The notes beneath the pieces were generated by a model. The model saw nothing but the letters and a program-made list of their open reading frames with translations, ran no database searches and was not told where the DNA came from. Positions 1 to 7,703 of a stretch of 64,000 nt of DNA are shown in pieces. Location of the stretch: NCBI RefSeq assembly GCF_003058225.1, contig NZ_QBUG01000011.1, forward strand, positions 186,001-250,000, written 5' to 3'. The first letter of the stretch is position 1. Each line of letters opens with the position of its first letter. The position numbers and the translations under genes were made by a program. The stretch comes from Promicromonospora sp. AC04 (GTDB taxonomy: Bacteria > Actinomycetota > Actinomycetes > Actinomycetales > Cellulomonadaceae).

Positions 1-1
1 C

Positions 2-112
2 GCCGCCATCGAGGTCGTCGGCCCACCCGAGCTGACGGCGGCGTTCGGCCGGCTGGCCACGCGCTATGCCGCGACCGCGTCGTCAGCCGGTCGTGGGAGC
101 GTTGCGCGGTAG
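2..112 (+). CDS. C-terminal end of a probable WYL-domain transcriptional regulator (partial)
   Basis: The open frame enters from the left edge and stops with TAG at 110-112, giving the last 36 residues. The segment IEVVGPPELTAAFGRLATRYA resembles the tail of YafY/WYL regulators, where a beta strand is followed by 'xPPeLr' and a terminal helix. The helix-turn-helix and the WYL core lie outside the window. The assignment rests only on this short tail and could be wrong. Confidence 0.5.
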   Translation, partial: AAIEVVGPPELTAAFGRLATRYAATASSAGRGSVAR

Positions 113-163
113 GGCGCCGGCCCGGACAACACCGCCCGGGGTAGGTGCGACGCCGTGACCCGA

Positions 164-169
164 TAGCGT
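164..169 (+). promoter_or_regulatory. -10 box TAGCGT of a leaderless gene
   Basis: TAGCGT is followed by six bases and then the ATG at 176. This puts the expected transcription start on or next to the start codon, and no Shine-Dalgarno sequence is present. The same layout recurs at many genes in this window. Confidence 0.5.
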
Positions 170-175
170 GGCTGC

Positions 176-1648
176 ATGGTGGGGGCCCTACCCGACTGGC
201 TCGGCTGGTGGTCGAGCGCCGACTACGACGTCGCGCGCGCGATCCTCCAGCGCGGCTTCGGCGCGCTGTACGCGCTCGGATTCTGGTGCGTGCTGCGCCA
301 GTTCCACCCGCTGCTCGGGGAGCATGGCATGTTGCCGGTCCCGGCGTACGTCGCGCGCACACGCTGGCGGCAGGGGCCGTCGCTGTTCCGGTGGCGCTAC
401 TCGGACCGCCTGCTCGCGGCGTGCGCGTGGACCGGCGTCGTGCTGGCGGTGAGCGTCGTCGTCGGGCTGCCGCAGGCCGGGCCCTGGTGGGTGCCCGCCC
501 TCGTGTTCCTGGTGATGTGGTGGCTCTACCTGTCCGTGGTCGCCGTCGGGCAGACCTTCTACGCCTTCGGCTGGGAGACCCTGCTGTGCGAGGCAGGGTT
601 CCTCGTCGCGTTCCTCGGGTCCGACGCCGTGGGCGTGCCCCTCCTGATGGTCCTCGCGGTGCGCTGGCTGCTGTTCCGCATCGAGCACGGCGCCGGCCTG
701 ATCAAGTGGCGCGGCGACGCCGCCTGGCGTGACCTCACCGCCCTCTACTACCACCACGAGACGCAGCCCCTGCCCGGCCCGTTCTCCTGGCACGCGCACC
801 ATCTGCCGCGCTGGTGGCACCGGTTCGAGGTCGTCGGCACCCACGTCAGTCAGCTGCTCGTCCCGTGGCTGCTCCTCCTCCCGCAGCCCTTCCCGTCCGT
901 CGCGGGCCTGGTGTTCGTCCTCACCCAGGCGTGGCTGGTGGTGACCGGCAACTTCGCGTGGCTCAACTGGGCGGCGATCATCCTGGCTCTGGGCGTGATC
1001 AGCGACAGCACCTGGGCCTGGCTGGGCAGCCTGCTCGGGCTGCCCGACGGCGCCGCGGCGGCTTCCGCTGCCGGGTCGCCTGCAGCGCCGATCCCGTTCG
1101 TGATAGTGGTGACCGCGGTGGCGCTGCTGCTGCTCGTGCTGTCGGTGCGGCCCGCGCTGAACCTCGCGTCGCGACGCCAGAAGATGAACGCGAGCTTCGA
1201 GCCGTTCCGGCTGGTCAACGCCTACGGTGCGTTCGGCTCGGTCACGCGGCGCCGCGACGAGGTCACCGTGGAGGGCACCCTCGCCCGGCGCCCAGGGCCC
1301 GACGACTGGGTCGAGTACGAGTTCCGGGGCAAGCCCGGTCCCACCGGCCGGCGTCCGCCCCAGGTGGCGCCCTACCACCTGCGGCTGGACTGGCTGATGT
1401 GGTTCCTCCCCCTGGGCCACGACGCCACGTGGTTCAGGGTGTTCCTGCGCCGGCTGCTCGAGGCCGATCCCCCGACCCTGCGGCTGCTGCGCCGGGACCC
1501 GTTCGGCGGGCAGCCGCCGAGCGCCGTCCGGGCGGTCCTGCACCGCTACCGGTACACGACACGCGAGGAGCGACGCCGCACCGGCGACTGGTGGGTGCGG
1601 GAGCGGCTCCGGGTGGCGGTCGATCCGGTGCGGCTCCCGGGCGGATAG
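176..1648 (+). CDS. Lipase maturation factor family membrane protein
   Basis: A 490-residue polytopic protein with strongly hydrophobic Trp-rich segments, including those near residues 85-125 and 225-335. The order of segments (FYAFGWETLLCEAGF, RWLLFRIEHGAGLIKWRGD, then NFAWLNWAAIILAL) matches the LMF1 family. Vertebrate LMF1 is an ER membrane chaperone needed for lipase folding; bacterial members have no established role. The C-terminal 150 residues are soluble and charged, with a 'FEPFRLVNAYGAFGSVTRRR' segment typical of the family. It stands alone, convergent with the lacI gene that follows. ATG 176 is chosen for its leaderless promoter layout. Confidence 0.85.
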   Translation: MVGALPDWLGWWSSADYDVARAILQRGFGALYALGFWCVLRQFHPLLGEHGMLPVPAYVARTRWRQGPSLFRWRYSDRLLAACAWTGVVLAVSVVVGLPQAGPWWVPALVFLVMWWLYLSVVAVGQTFYAFGWETLLCEAGFLVAFLGSDAVGVPLLMVLAVRWLLFRIEHGAGLIKWRGDAAWRDLTALYYHHETQPLPGPFSWHAHHLPRWWHRFEVVGTHVSQLLVPWLLLLPQPFPSVAGLVFVLTQAWLVVTGNFAWLNWAAIILALGVISDSTWAWLGSLLGLPDGAAAASAAGSPAAPIPFVIVVTAVALLLLVLSVRPALNLASRRQKMNASFEPFRLVNAYGAFGSVTRRRDEVTVEGTLARRPGPDDWVEYEFRGKPGPTGRRPPQVAPYHLRLDWLMWFLPLGHDATWFRVFLRRLLEADPPTLRLLRRDPFGGQPPSAVRAVLHRYRYTTREERRRTGDWWVRERLRVAVDPVRLPGG

Positions 1649-1714
1649 CTCACGGGGGGGGTCGCGCCCTGGCCGGCACGGCGCCCACCTGCCCTCCCTG
1701 CACGTCGGCAAGGA

Positions 1715-2839
1715 CTACGCGGCCGGCCCCGTCGACTCCCGCCAGATGATCGTGTTCAGCGGGCCTTCGGACGACGGCGTCCCCGGCTCCGCCTTCGACG
1801 TCGGCCCCGACTCCGACCCCGACTCGGCCCGGAGGGTCGCGACCAGCCGGGCCATCGCCGCCCGGCCGAGCTTGCGGTGGTCGACGTGCACCGTGGTGAG
1901 GGTCGGCTCGAGGTACGCGCCGAGCTGGTTGTTGTCCCAGCCCGTCACACTGAGGTCCCCCGGGATCGACCAGCCGCGCTCGCGGGCGGCCAGGACCACG
2001 CCGGCGGCGGCGACGTCGCTCGCCGCGATGATGGCGGTCGGGTGGTCCTTCTCGGGGAGCGCGAGGACGGCCGCGCGCGCCCCCTCGGCGGACCAGTCGC
2101 TCTCGTGGACGAGCGCGGGGCCCAGGCCGAGCCGCTCGACCGTGTCGACGAAGACGTCGCGGCGGCTCCGGGCGGACGCGAAGTCCAGGGCGCCGGTCAC
2201 GTGGAGGAACCGGCGGTGGCCGAGCTCGGCGAGGCGCTCGACGAGCTCCGCGACGGGCGAGCCGTCGGCGAGCTCGCCCACGCCGCGGAACTCGTCGTCG
2301 TAGTCCGCCGACACCACTATCGCCGCCCGGTCGGGGAAGCGGTGCTCCGACTCGGGCGGCAGCGGCGCGAGGGCGAGGACGCCCTCGACCTGCCCCGAGT
2401 CGGCGAGGTGCAGCACCCGGTCGAAGCGGTCGGCGGTCGTGCCCTCCACGCTGAACGCCTCGATCGTGTAGCCGTGCTCGTGCGCGACGTCCATGACGCC
2501 GCTCAGGATCTGGGGCGGGCCGTACGTCGCCACGGCGGGCAGCAGGACCGCTACGCGACCGCTACGGCGGGTGCGCATGGAGCGGGCAGCCAGGTTCGGC
2601 CGGTAGTCGAGCTCTCGCACGGCCCGGGTGATGCGCTCGACCGTCTCGGGCCGCATCTTCTCGTCCTTGCGCAGGTAGCGCGAGACCGTCTGATGGGAGA
2701 CGCCGGCTGCCTTCGCGACCTCCCAGATCGTCGCGCGCCGCTCCGGCGCCGCCCGCTGGTCGCGCGCTGCACTCAGGTCGCGCGTCGCGCTCTGGTCGCG
2801 CGCTGCGGTCTGGTCGCGCGTCGCGCTCTGCTTCGTCAT
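1715..2839 (-). CDS. LacI-family transcriptional regulator
   Basis: 374 residues from ATG 2839, which follows a GAGGA ribosome site; a longer frame upstream lacks one. The helix-turn-helix lies at about residues 38-57 (TIWEVAKAAGVSHQTVSRYL), the hinge helix near 80-90, and a periplasmic-binding-protein-like effector domain follows. The first 30 residues are a six-residue repeat (SATRDQ and variants), which is unusual ahead of a LacI HTH. No sugar gene sits beside it, so its target is unknown; a 12-bp palindrome about 100 bp upstream may be its operator. Confidence 0.9.
   Translation of the reverse strand: MTKQSATRDQTAARDQSATRDLSAARDQRAAPERRATIWEVAKAAGVSHQTVSRYLRKDEKMRPETVERITRAVRELDYRPNLAARSMRTRRSGRVAVLLPAVATYGPPQILSGVMDVAHEHGYTIEAFSVEGTTADRFDRVLHLADSGQVEGVLALAPLPPESEHRFPDRAAIVVSADYDDEFRGVGELADGSPVAELVERLAELGHRRFLHVTGALDFASARSRRDVFVDTVERLGLGPALVHESDWSAEGARAAVLALPEKDHPTAIIAASDVAAAGVVLAARERGWSIPGDLSVTGWDNNQLGAYLEPTLTTVHVDHRKLGRAAMARLVATLRAESGSESGPTSKAEPGTPSSEGPLNTIIWRESTGPAA
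2756..2827 (-). repeat. 18-bp tandem repeat inside the lacI start
   Basis: Four 18-bp units encode SATRDQ, TAARDQ, SATRDL and SAARDQ at residues 5-28 of the regulator. The unit length is a multiple of three, so copy-number change would not shift the frame. Confidence 0.75.
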
Positions 2840-2934
2840 GGCCTGTCCTCGCTGGTCAGCACGCGGCGTCGGGTGACGCGCGATCATCCTGGCATGCCTT
2901 TGCCGATCGTCCCCGTCGGGGCGACCCTTGCGAA

Positions 2935-2946
2935 GTGATCGATCAC
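2935..2946. promoter_or_regulatory. Candidate LacI operator GTGATCGATCAC
   Basis: A perfect 12-bp palindrome with a central CG, of the size and symmetry usual for LacI-family operators. It is 96 bp upstream of the lacI start codon and may serve autoregulation. The link to this regulator is inferred from position only. Confidence 0.4.
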
Positions 2947-3028
2947 CTCCTACGGCAACCGGCACGGTGGCGGCGGCGACAAGATCCGCGACGAGTACGA
3001 GGAGGCCCTGGCCGCCCGCGCGAGCTGA
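2939..3028 (+). pseudogene. Possible C-terminal remnant of a lost gene
   Basis: An open stretch of 29 codons, bounded by TGA at 2936-2938 and TGA at 3026-3028, reads SYGNRHGGGGDKIRDEYEEA and continues LAARAS. It has coding-like composition but no start codon or ribosome site. It could be the tail of a gene deleted beside lacI, or chance. I cannot name a family. Confidence 0.2.
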
Positions 3029-3127
3029 CCGCCCGGAGGTTGGTCAGTGGCAGCGCCTGACCGGCCCAGCCCAGCCGACGAGCCAACCCGACCCACGAAT
3101 CGGAGAGGGAGGGCGAACCCACGCGCG

Positions 3128-3178
3128 CGGGGTCTGTTGCTCTGCGTAGACAACGTCTACGCAGAGCAACAGACCCCG
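3128..3178. terminator. Perfect 24-bp hairpin ending the T7SS-like gene cluster
   Basis: Arms 3128-3151 and 3155-3178 are perfectly complementary over 24 bp with a 3-base loop (AAC). It lies 57 bp beyond the stop codon of the EccC-type gene, so it is the likely terminator of the minus-strand cluster. No U-tract follows. Confidence 0.7.
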
Positions 3179-3235
3179 AATTCCTGTGGTCACCCCGCAG
3201 GGCCCCGCCCCCCGGCCCGTCCGAGCAGCGCAGCC

Positions 3236-6200
3236 CTACAGCGTCGGCACCAGCACCGTCATCAGCTCGCCCGAGCCCAGGTGCACCATCGCCTTGCCCG
3301 GGTTGACCTGGGTCGACACCGCCGATCGCGGCATGCTCACCCCGACCAGGTCGCCGTGGAACCGGTCCTGCGGGCTGAGCAGCGCACCCCGCCGGCTCTT
3401 CTTGACGTCCACCTGCCAGCCGGAGAACCCGCCGGCCACCTCGGAGGCCTCGCCGCCGATGATCAGCCCGCGCCGGTTGTCGGCGGCCGTGCGCAGGTAC
3501 GCGCGCAGCCAGGTCTTCGCCGGAATGTCGGCCACGAGCTCGGCGTCGTCGACGACCAGCACGACCGCGGCGTCGTCCGGGTCGAGGTGCGGCGCCAGCT
3601 CCTCCTCGGTGACCTCCGTGCCGGTGAAGACGGCGCGCACGCCGTCCCGGCCCTCGAAGTCGCGCAGGATGCTCGGGCGCGGCGCCATGACCACCACCTG
3701 GGTACCACCGCGCAGCAGCGACTCCGTCATCACGGCCAGCATCGTGGACCGCCCCGACTTCGACGGGCCGGCCACCAGGAAGGCCGGCGCGTCCCCGGCG
3801 AGGTCCATGCCGAACGCGGTCAGGTCGTCACCGCCGACGCCGAGCAGCGCCCACATCGGCTTGGCGGCCTCCGGGCCGACGTACTGGTAGGCCGCGTCCA
3901 CGGTGATCGTGGACGGCAGGTCGTCCACGCGGAACGGTCCGGTCCCGGGCACCACGTCCTCCCGCTCCCTGATCCGGGCGGCCATCTCGCGTGCGGCGCC
4001 GGTCTGGGCCCGACCCGCAGGGTCGTTCCCGAGGATCGCCACCTGCACCTCGAGCCCGCTGCCGGACCGGAAGGCCCGCCCGGGCTGGATCTCCTCGGGC
4101 AGCTTCTTGTGGTCGATGCCGACCATCCCGTAGTCGAACCGGTCGGTGAGGCGCAGCACGACGGCGTCGTCCGTCAGCACGCTCATCCGGCTCGACAGCA
4201 GGCTGCGGTCGCCGGACAGCACCAGGTGGATGCCGGCGCTCGCGCCGTCGCGCAGCAGCTCCTGGACGATCTCGACGAGCTTGCCGCTGTCGACCTCGCC
4301 GTAGGTGCTCATGAAGCTCTCCCAGCGGTCGATCAGCACGAGCACGCGCGGGAGGCGGGTCCCCGGGTCACCGAGCTCGCGCTGTTCCGTGACGCTGGCG
4401 AAGTTCCCGGCCGCGAGGACCTGCTGGCGCCGGCCGAGCTCGGTCTGCAGGCGCGTGAGGAGCCGCTTGGCCCGCTCGGCCTGCCCACGCTGCACGACGG
4501 CGCCCGTGTGCGGCAGCTCGTTCAGCACCGTCAGCGCGCCGTTGCCGCAGTCGATCGCGTACAGGTGCAGGTCGGCCACGGGCATGGCGTCGGCGGCCGC
4601 GAACGCCGTGGTGCGCAGCGTCGTCGAACGGCCGCTGCCCGGCGCGCCGACCACGTACCGGTGCCCGAAGTCGTCCAGGTCGATGACGGCGGGACCCTGG
4701 CGCTGGTCCGACGGCGAGTCCTCCATGGCCCACGCGAACTGGGACCCCGCACTCGGCTGGGCCAGCTCGTCGAGCGGGAGCAGGTCCTGCAGCGCGGGTA
4801 GCCACGGCCGCCGCGGGACCGGCCAGCCACCCATCCGTGCGGTCTCGCGCAGGGTCTCGACCAGCGCGGCGAGGTCGGTCTCCACGTTCTCGTGGCGCTT
4901 GACCCGGGGCCGGCTGGGCGGCGGCGCACCGAGCTCGGCCAGCGGCACGCGCGCGACGAACGGCGACTCGACCTGCCCGACGTCGGACAGGGAAAGGCGC
5001 CGTCCGCCCACGCGGGCGGACTGGAACGGGACCACCGAGGACGCCCCGAGCCGGGCGTAGGCCCGGCCGGGCTGCGACTTGGCGATGTCCGCCGCGTCGT
5101 TCGCGTCGATGACGTCCTTGGACTCGCTCTTGTCCGTCATCCGCAGGGCGACGCGCAGGTTCGTGTTGGCGCGGATCTCCGGGGAGATGACGCCGGACGG
5201 GCGCTGCGTCGCGAGGATGAGGTGGATACCGAGCGAGCGGCCACGCTGGGCGATGTTGACCAGCCCGGTGACGAAGTCGGGCAGCTCGCGCGCCATCGAG
5301 GCGAACTCGTCGATGACGATCATCAGGCGCGGCAGCGTGGGGCCGATGTGCCCGCGGCCCTGCGCGTCGAGGTAGTCCTCCAGGTCCTTCGCGCCGGCCG
5401 CCGCCAGGATGTGCTCCCGGTAGGTCAGCTCGGCGCGGAGCGAGTCGAGCGCGCGCTCCACGAGGTGCGAGTCCAGGTCCGTGACCATGCCGACGGTGTG
5501 CGGCAGCTGCTCGCACTGGCTGAACGCCGCGCCGCCCTTGTAGTCGACGAGCACGAAGTTCATGGTCTCGGGCGTGTTCACCACCGCGAGCGACGCGACG
5601 ATGGTCTGCAGGAACTCCGACTTGCCGGACCCGGTGGTGCCACCCACGAGGGCGTGCGGCCCGTCGCGCACCATGTCGAGCGTGAACGGCCCGTCCAGCG
5701 AGACGCCGACCACTGCCGCGGTGCTGCCCTTGCCCCCGTTGGAGATCATGCGCCACCGGGCCACCATCTCGTCGGCGTCGACCTCCTCGATGCCGAGCAC
5801 CTCGACGAGGCGCGCCGAGTCCGGGATCAGTCCCTCGCCCTCGGTGGCCGTCACGTCGTGCACGGCGGCGACGGCGCGCGCCACCGGCTCGTACCAGTCG
5901 TCCAGCACCTCGTCCACCAGCACGGCCCGCAGGTCGTCGGTGTCCTGCCTGCGCAGCGTCATGCCGCCGTCGACACGGGCGAGCGCCACCACCGTGCACT
6001 CCTCGGGCAGCAGCTGCTCGTCGCCGTCCAGACAGACGACGCTCACGCCGACACCAGGGCCGTCGCGCAGGATGGACACGACGCCGGGCAGCGCGCGCAG
6101 GCGGCGGGCGCCGTCGAGCACCACCACCACCTGCGGGCCGGCCATGATCTTGTTGCTGTTCCCCTCCATCGCGGCGCGGCGCTGGGTGATCACCGAGTTC

Positions 6201-7702
6201 AGCTCGGCGACGCGGGCGGAGAGGGTGTCAGTGGTCGTCCCGATCAGGGCTACGGCCTCCTGCCCGAACGACGGGCGCACGTGCGGCAGCCAGGCCGCCC
6301 ACGCCCAGTCCTGCACGTGCTCGGAGCTGGTCAGCACGTAGACCTGGACGTCGCGCGGGCTCTGCAGCACGCCGAGCTGGCCCACCATCCACCGGGCCCG
6401 ACGGCGCGGCCAGTCCCCCGGGCCGGCCAGGCCGACCACGCCTGCCTCCTTCAGCGGCACCGTGACCGGCACGGACCGCACGGTCGCGCGGGTCTTGCGG
6501 CGGTGCTCGGGCTCGGCGCTGTCCTCGACCTCGACGCGGCTGGTCGCGTCCGCGAGCCCCAGCCGCACCGTGAGGTGGTCGCCGTCGGTGCTGCGGCGCT
6601 CCCAGAGGCGGCGCGTCGGCGTGGTCGCGATGAGCCGCAGCTCGGCGGCGCCCGGGCTGGAGACCCGGCGCCGGTGCTGCTCGCGCCGCACCGCGTCCAG
6701 CACCTCCTCCTCCAGCGCGGCCCGCTCCTCGGCGTGCTGCTTGAGCCGCTCCTTGTGCGTGACCACGCCGTTGCGCTTCTGCATCCACCAGTTGCCCCAG
6801 CCCATCAGGGGCGAGGCCAGGGCGAACATCAGGTAGTACGGCTGCTGGAACACCATCGCCATCACGATGCCCAGCACCGCGGGCATGGCCATGCCGAGCC
6901 AGGGCAGCGGGTTCCGGCTGGGCGCCTGCGGCTCGGCGGGCAGGCGGAAGTGCGTGGCGGGCATCGGCGGCAGCAGGCGCGGCGGCCGGTTGTAGTCCAG
7001 GTGCCCGGGCTCGGCGGCCGGCCGCAGGTCGGCGTCGGGCCGCGTGGCCGACTGGACCGTCAGGACGCTCGGGCCGATGCGCAGCTGCGTGCCCGCCGCC
7101 CACGGGGCCTCGTCCTCGCCCAGCGGCTCCTCGAGCCGGTCCAGCTGGACCGGCTGACCGGCGGACCGGGGGTCCGGCACACGCCGCACCCGCACCGCGC
7201 CGTCGAGCGCTACGACGACGCCGATGGCGGCCAGCCCGCCCTCGCGCGGCTCGTCCACCCGGACGCGGCCGTCGGGGCCCACCTGCAGGATGGACTCCCC
7301 GACGCCGAGCCGGACCACGGCGCCGGTGCCCGTGCCGCCCGTGACGCACAGGTCGACGGGACCGCCCGAGGCGCCGGACCCCATACCGGGGTCGGCGAAC
7401 GTGACGACGGCGCCGTCCCGGATCCCCGATTCTGCGGCGAGCGCCTCGACGCCCGTGGCGTTCCCGTCGCGGACCGCGCGGTCCTGCACTCCGCGGTCCT
7501 GCACTCCGCGGTCCTGCACTCCGCGGTTCTGGACCGAGCGATCCTGGACCGCACGGCCGTCGACATACATCGTGCTGCCCTTGGGCGCGCCCACCTCGGC
7601 CGCCAGCCGTTCGGACAGGTCGGCAGTCTTCGTGCGCTCGTCCAGGTCAAGGGACAGGAGCGTCTCCCGCGCCCCGTGGCGCGCGGTGATCAGAGCGTGC
7701 AT
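3236..7702 (-). CDS. eccC: EccC/EssC-type FtsK/SpoIIIE ATPase of a type VII secretion-like system
   Basis: A 1488-residue membrane ATPase that would drive export of WXG100-type substrates. Residues 1-105 look ubiquitin-like (TADLSERLAAEVGAP, then a YVDGR strand) but are interrupted by five-residue repeats at 52-80. An FHA-like region follows (about 115-220), then two membrane helices near 268-300. ATPase 1 has Walker A GGTTGSGKS at 687-695 and Walker B LMIVIDEF at 793-800. ATPase 2 (GAPGSGRS, 1019-1026) and ATPase 3 (AGPSKSGRS, 1311-1319) carry Arg where Walker A Lys is expected. The single-chain layout with N-terminal FHA-like domains resembles EssC. It starts one base after the upstream stop, with a GGGAGG ribosome site. 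Confidence 0.93.
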   Translation of the reverse strand: MHALITARHGARETLLSLDLDERTKTADLSERLAAEVGAPKGSTMYVDGRAVQDRSVQNRGVQDRGVQDRGVQDRAVRDGNATGVEALAAESGIRDGAVVTFADPGMGSGASGGPVDLCVTGGTGTGAVVRLGVGESILQVGPDGRVRVDEPREGGLAAIGVVVALDGAVRVRRVPDPRSAGQPVQLDRLEEPLGEDEAPWAAGTQLRIGPSVLTVQSATRPDADLRPAAEPGHLDYNRPPRLLPPMPATHFRLPAEPQAPSRNPLPWLGMAMPAVLGIVMAMVFQQPYYLMFALASPLMGWGNWWMQKRNGVVTHKERLKQHAEERAALEEEVLDAVRREQHRRRVSSPGAAELRLIATTPTRRLWERRSTDGDHLTVRLGLADATSRVEVEDSAEPEHRRKTRATVRSVPVTVPLKEAGVVGLAGPGDWPRRRARWMVGQLGVLQSPRDVQVYVLTSSEHVQDWAWAAWLPHVRPSFGQEAVALIGTTTDTLSARVAELNSVITQRRAAMEGNSNKIMAGPQVVVVLDGARRLRALPGVVSILRDGPGVGVSVVCLDGDEQLLPEECTVVALARVDGGMTLRRQDTDDLRAVLVDEVLDDWYEPVARAVAAVHDVTATEGEGLIPDSARLVEVLGIEEVDADEMVARWRMISNGGKGSTAAVVGVSLDGPFTLDMVRDGPHALVGGTTGSGKSEFLQTIVASLAVVNTPETMNFVLVDYKGGAAFSQCEQLPHTVGMVTDLDSHLVERALDSLRAELTYREHILAAAGAKDLEDYLDAQGRGHIGPTLPRLMIVIDEFASMARELPDFVTGLVNIAQRGRSLGIHLILATQRPSGVISPEIRANTNLRVALRMTDKSESKDVIDANDAADIAKSQPGRAYARLGASSVVPFQSARVGGRRLSLSDVGQVESPFVARVPLAELGAPPPSRPRVKRHENVETDLAALVETLRETARMGGWPVPRRPWLPALQDLLPLDELAQPSAGSQFAWAMEDSPSDQRQGPAVIDLDDFGHRYVVGAPGSGRSTTLRTTAFAAADAMPVADLHLYAIDCGNGALTVLNELPHTGAVVQRGQAERAKRLLTRLQTELGRRQQVLAAGNFASVTEQRELGDPGTRLPRVLVLIDRWESFMSTYGEVDSGKLVEIVQELLRDGASAGIHLVLSGDRSLLSSRMSVLTDDAVVLRLTDRFDYGMVGIDHKKLPEEIQPGRAFRSGSGLEVQVAILGNDPAGRAQTGAAREMAARIREREDVVPGTGPFRVDDLPSTITVDAAYQYVGPEAAKPMWALLGVGGDDLTAFGMDLAGDAPAFLVAGPSKSGRSTMLAVMTESLLRGGTQVVVMAPRPSILRDFEGRDGVRAVFTGTEVTEEELAPHLDPDDAAVVLVVDDAELVADIPAKTWLRAYLRTAADNRRGLIIGGEASEVAGGFSGWQVDVKKSRRGALLSPQDRFHGDLVGVSMPRSAVSTQVNPGKAMVHLGSGELMTVLVPTL
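7466..7549 (-). repeat. 15-bp tandem repeat in the EccC-type gene
   Basis: Units encoding VQDRS, VQNRG, VQDRG, VQDRG, VQDRA and a degenerate last copy lie in the N-terminal ubiquitin-like region (residues 52-79). Three central units are almost identical at the DNA level, which indicates recent expansion. Confidence 0.8.
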
Positions 7703-7703
7703 G

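Larger units (their letters stand above)
2840..3127. other. Gene-free stretch upstream of lacI
   Basis: This stretch holds the lacI promoter region and a palindrome at 2935-2946. It also holds a short plus-strand open stretch (2939-3028, no start codon, stop TGA) whose translation looks coding-like. I see no RNA gene or other clear element. Confidence 0.4.

Noticed and set aside
188-1711. 507-residue minus-strand open frame
   Set aside because: Antisense to the LMF-like gene; Pro/Arg/His-rich shadow translation with no domain, a result of high GC at third positions.
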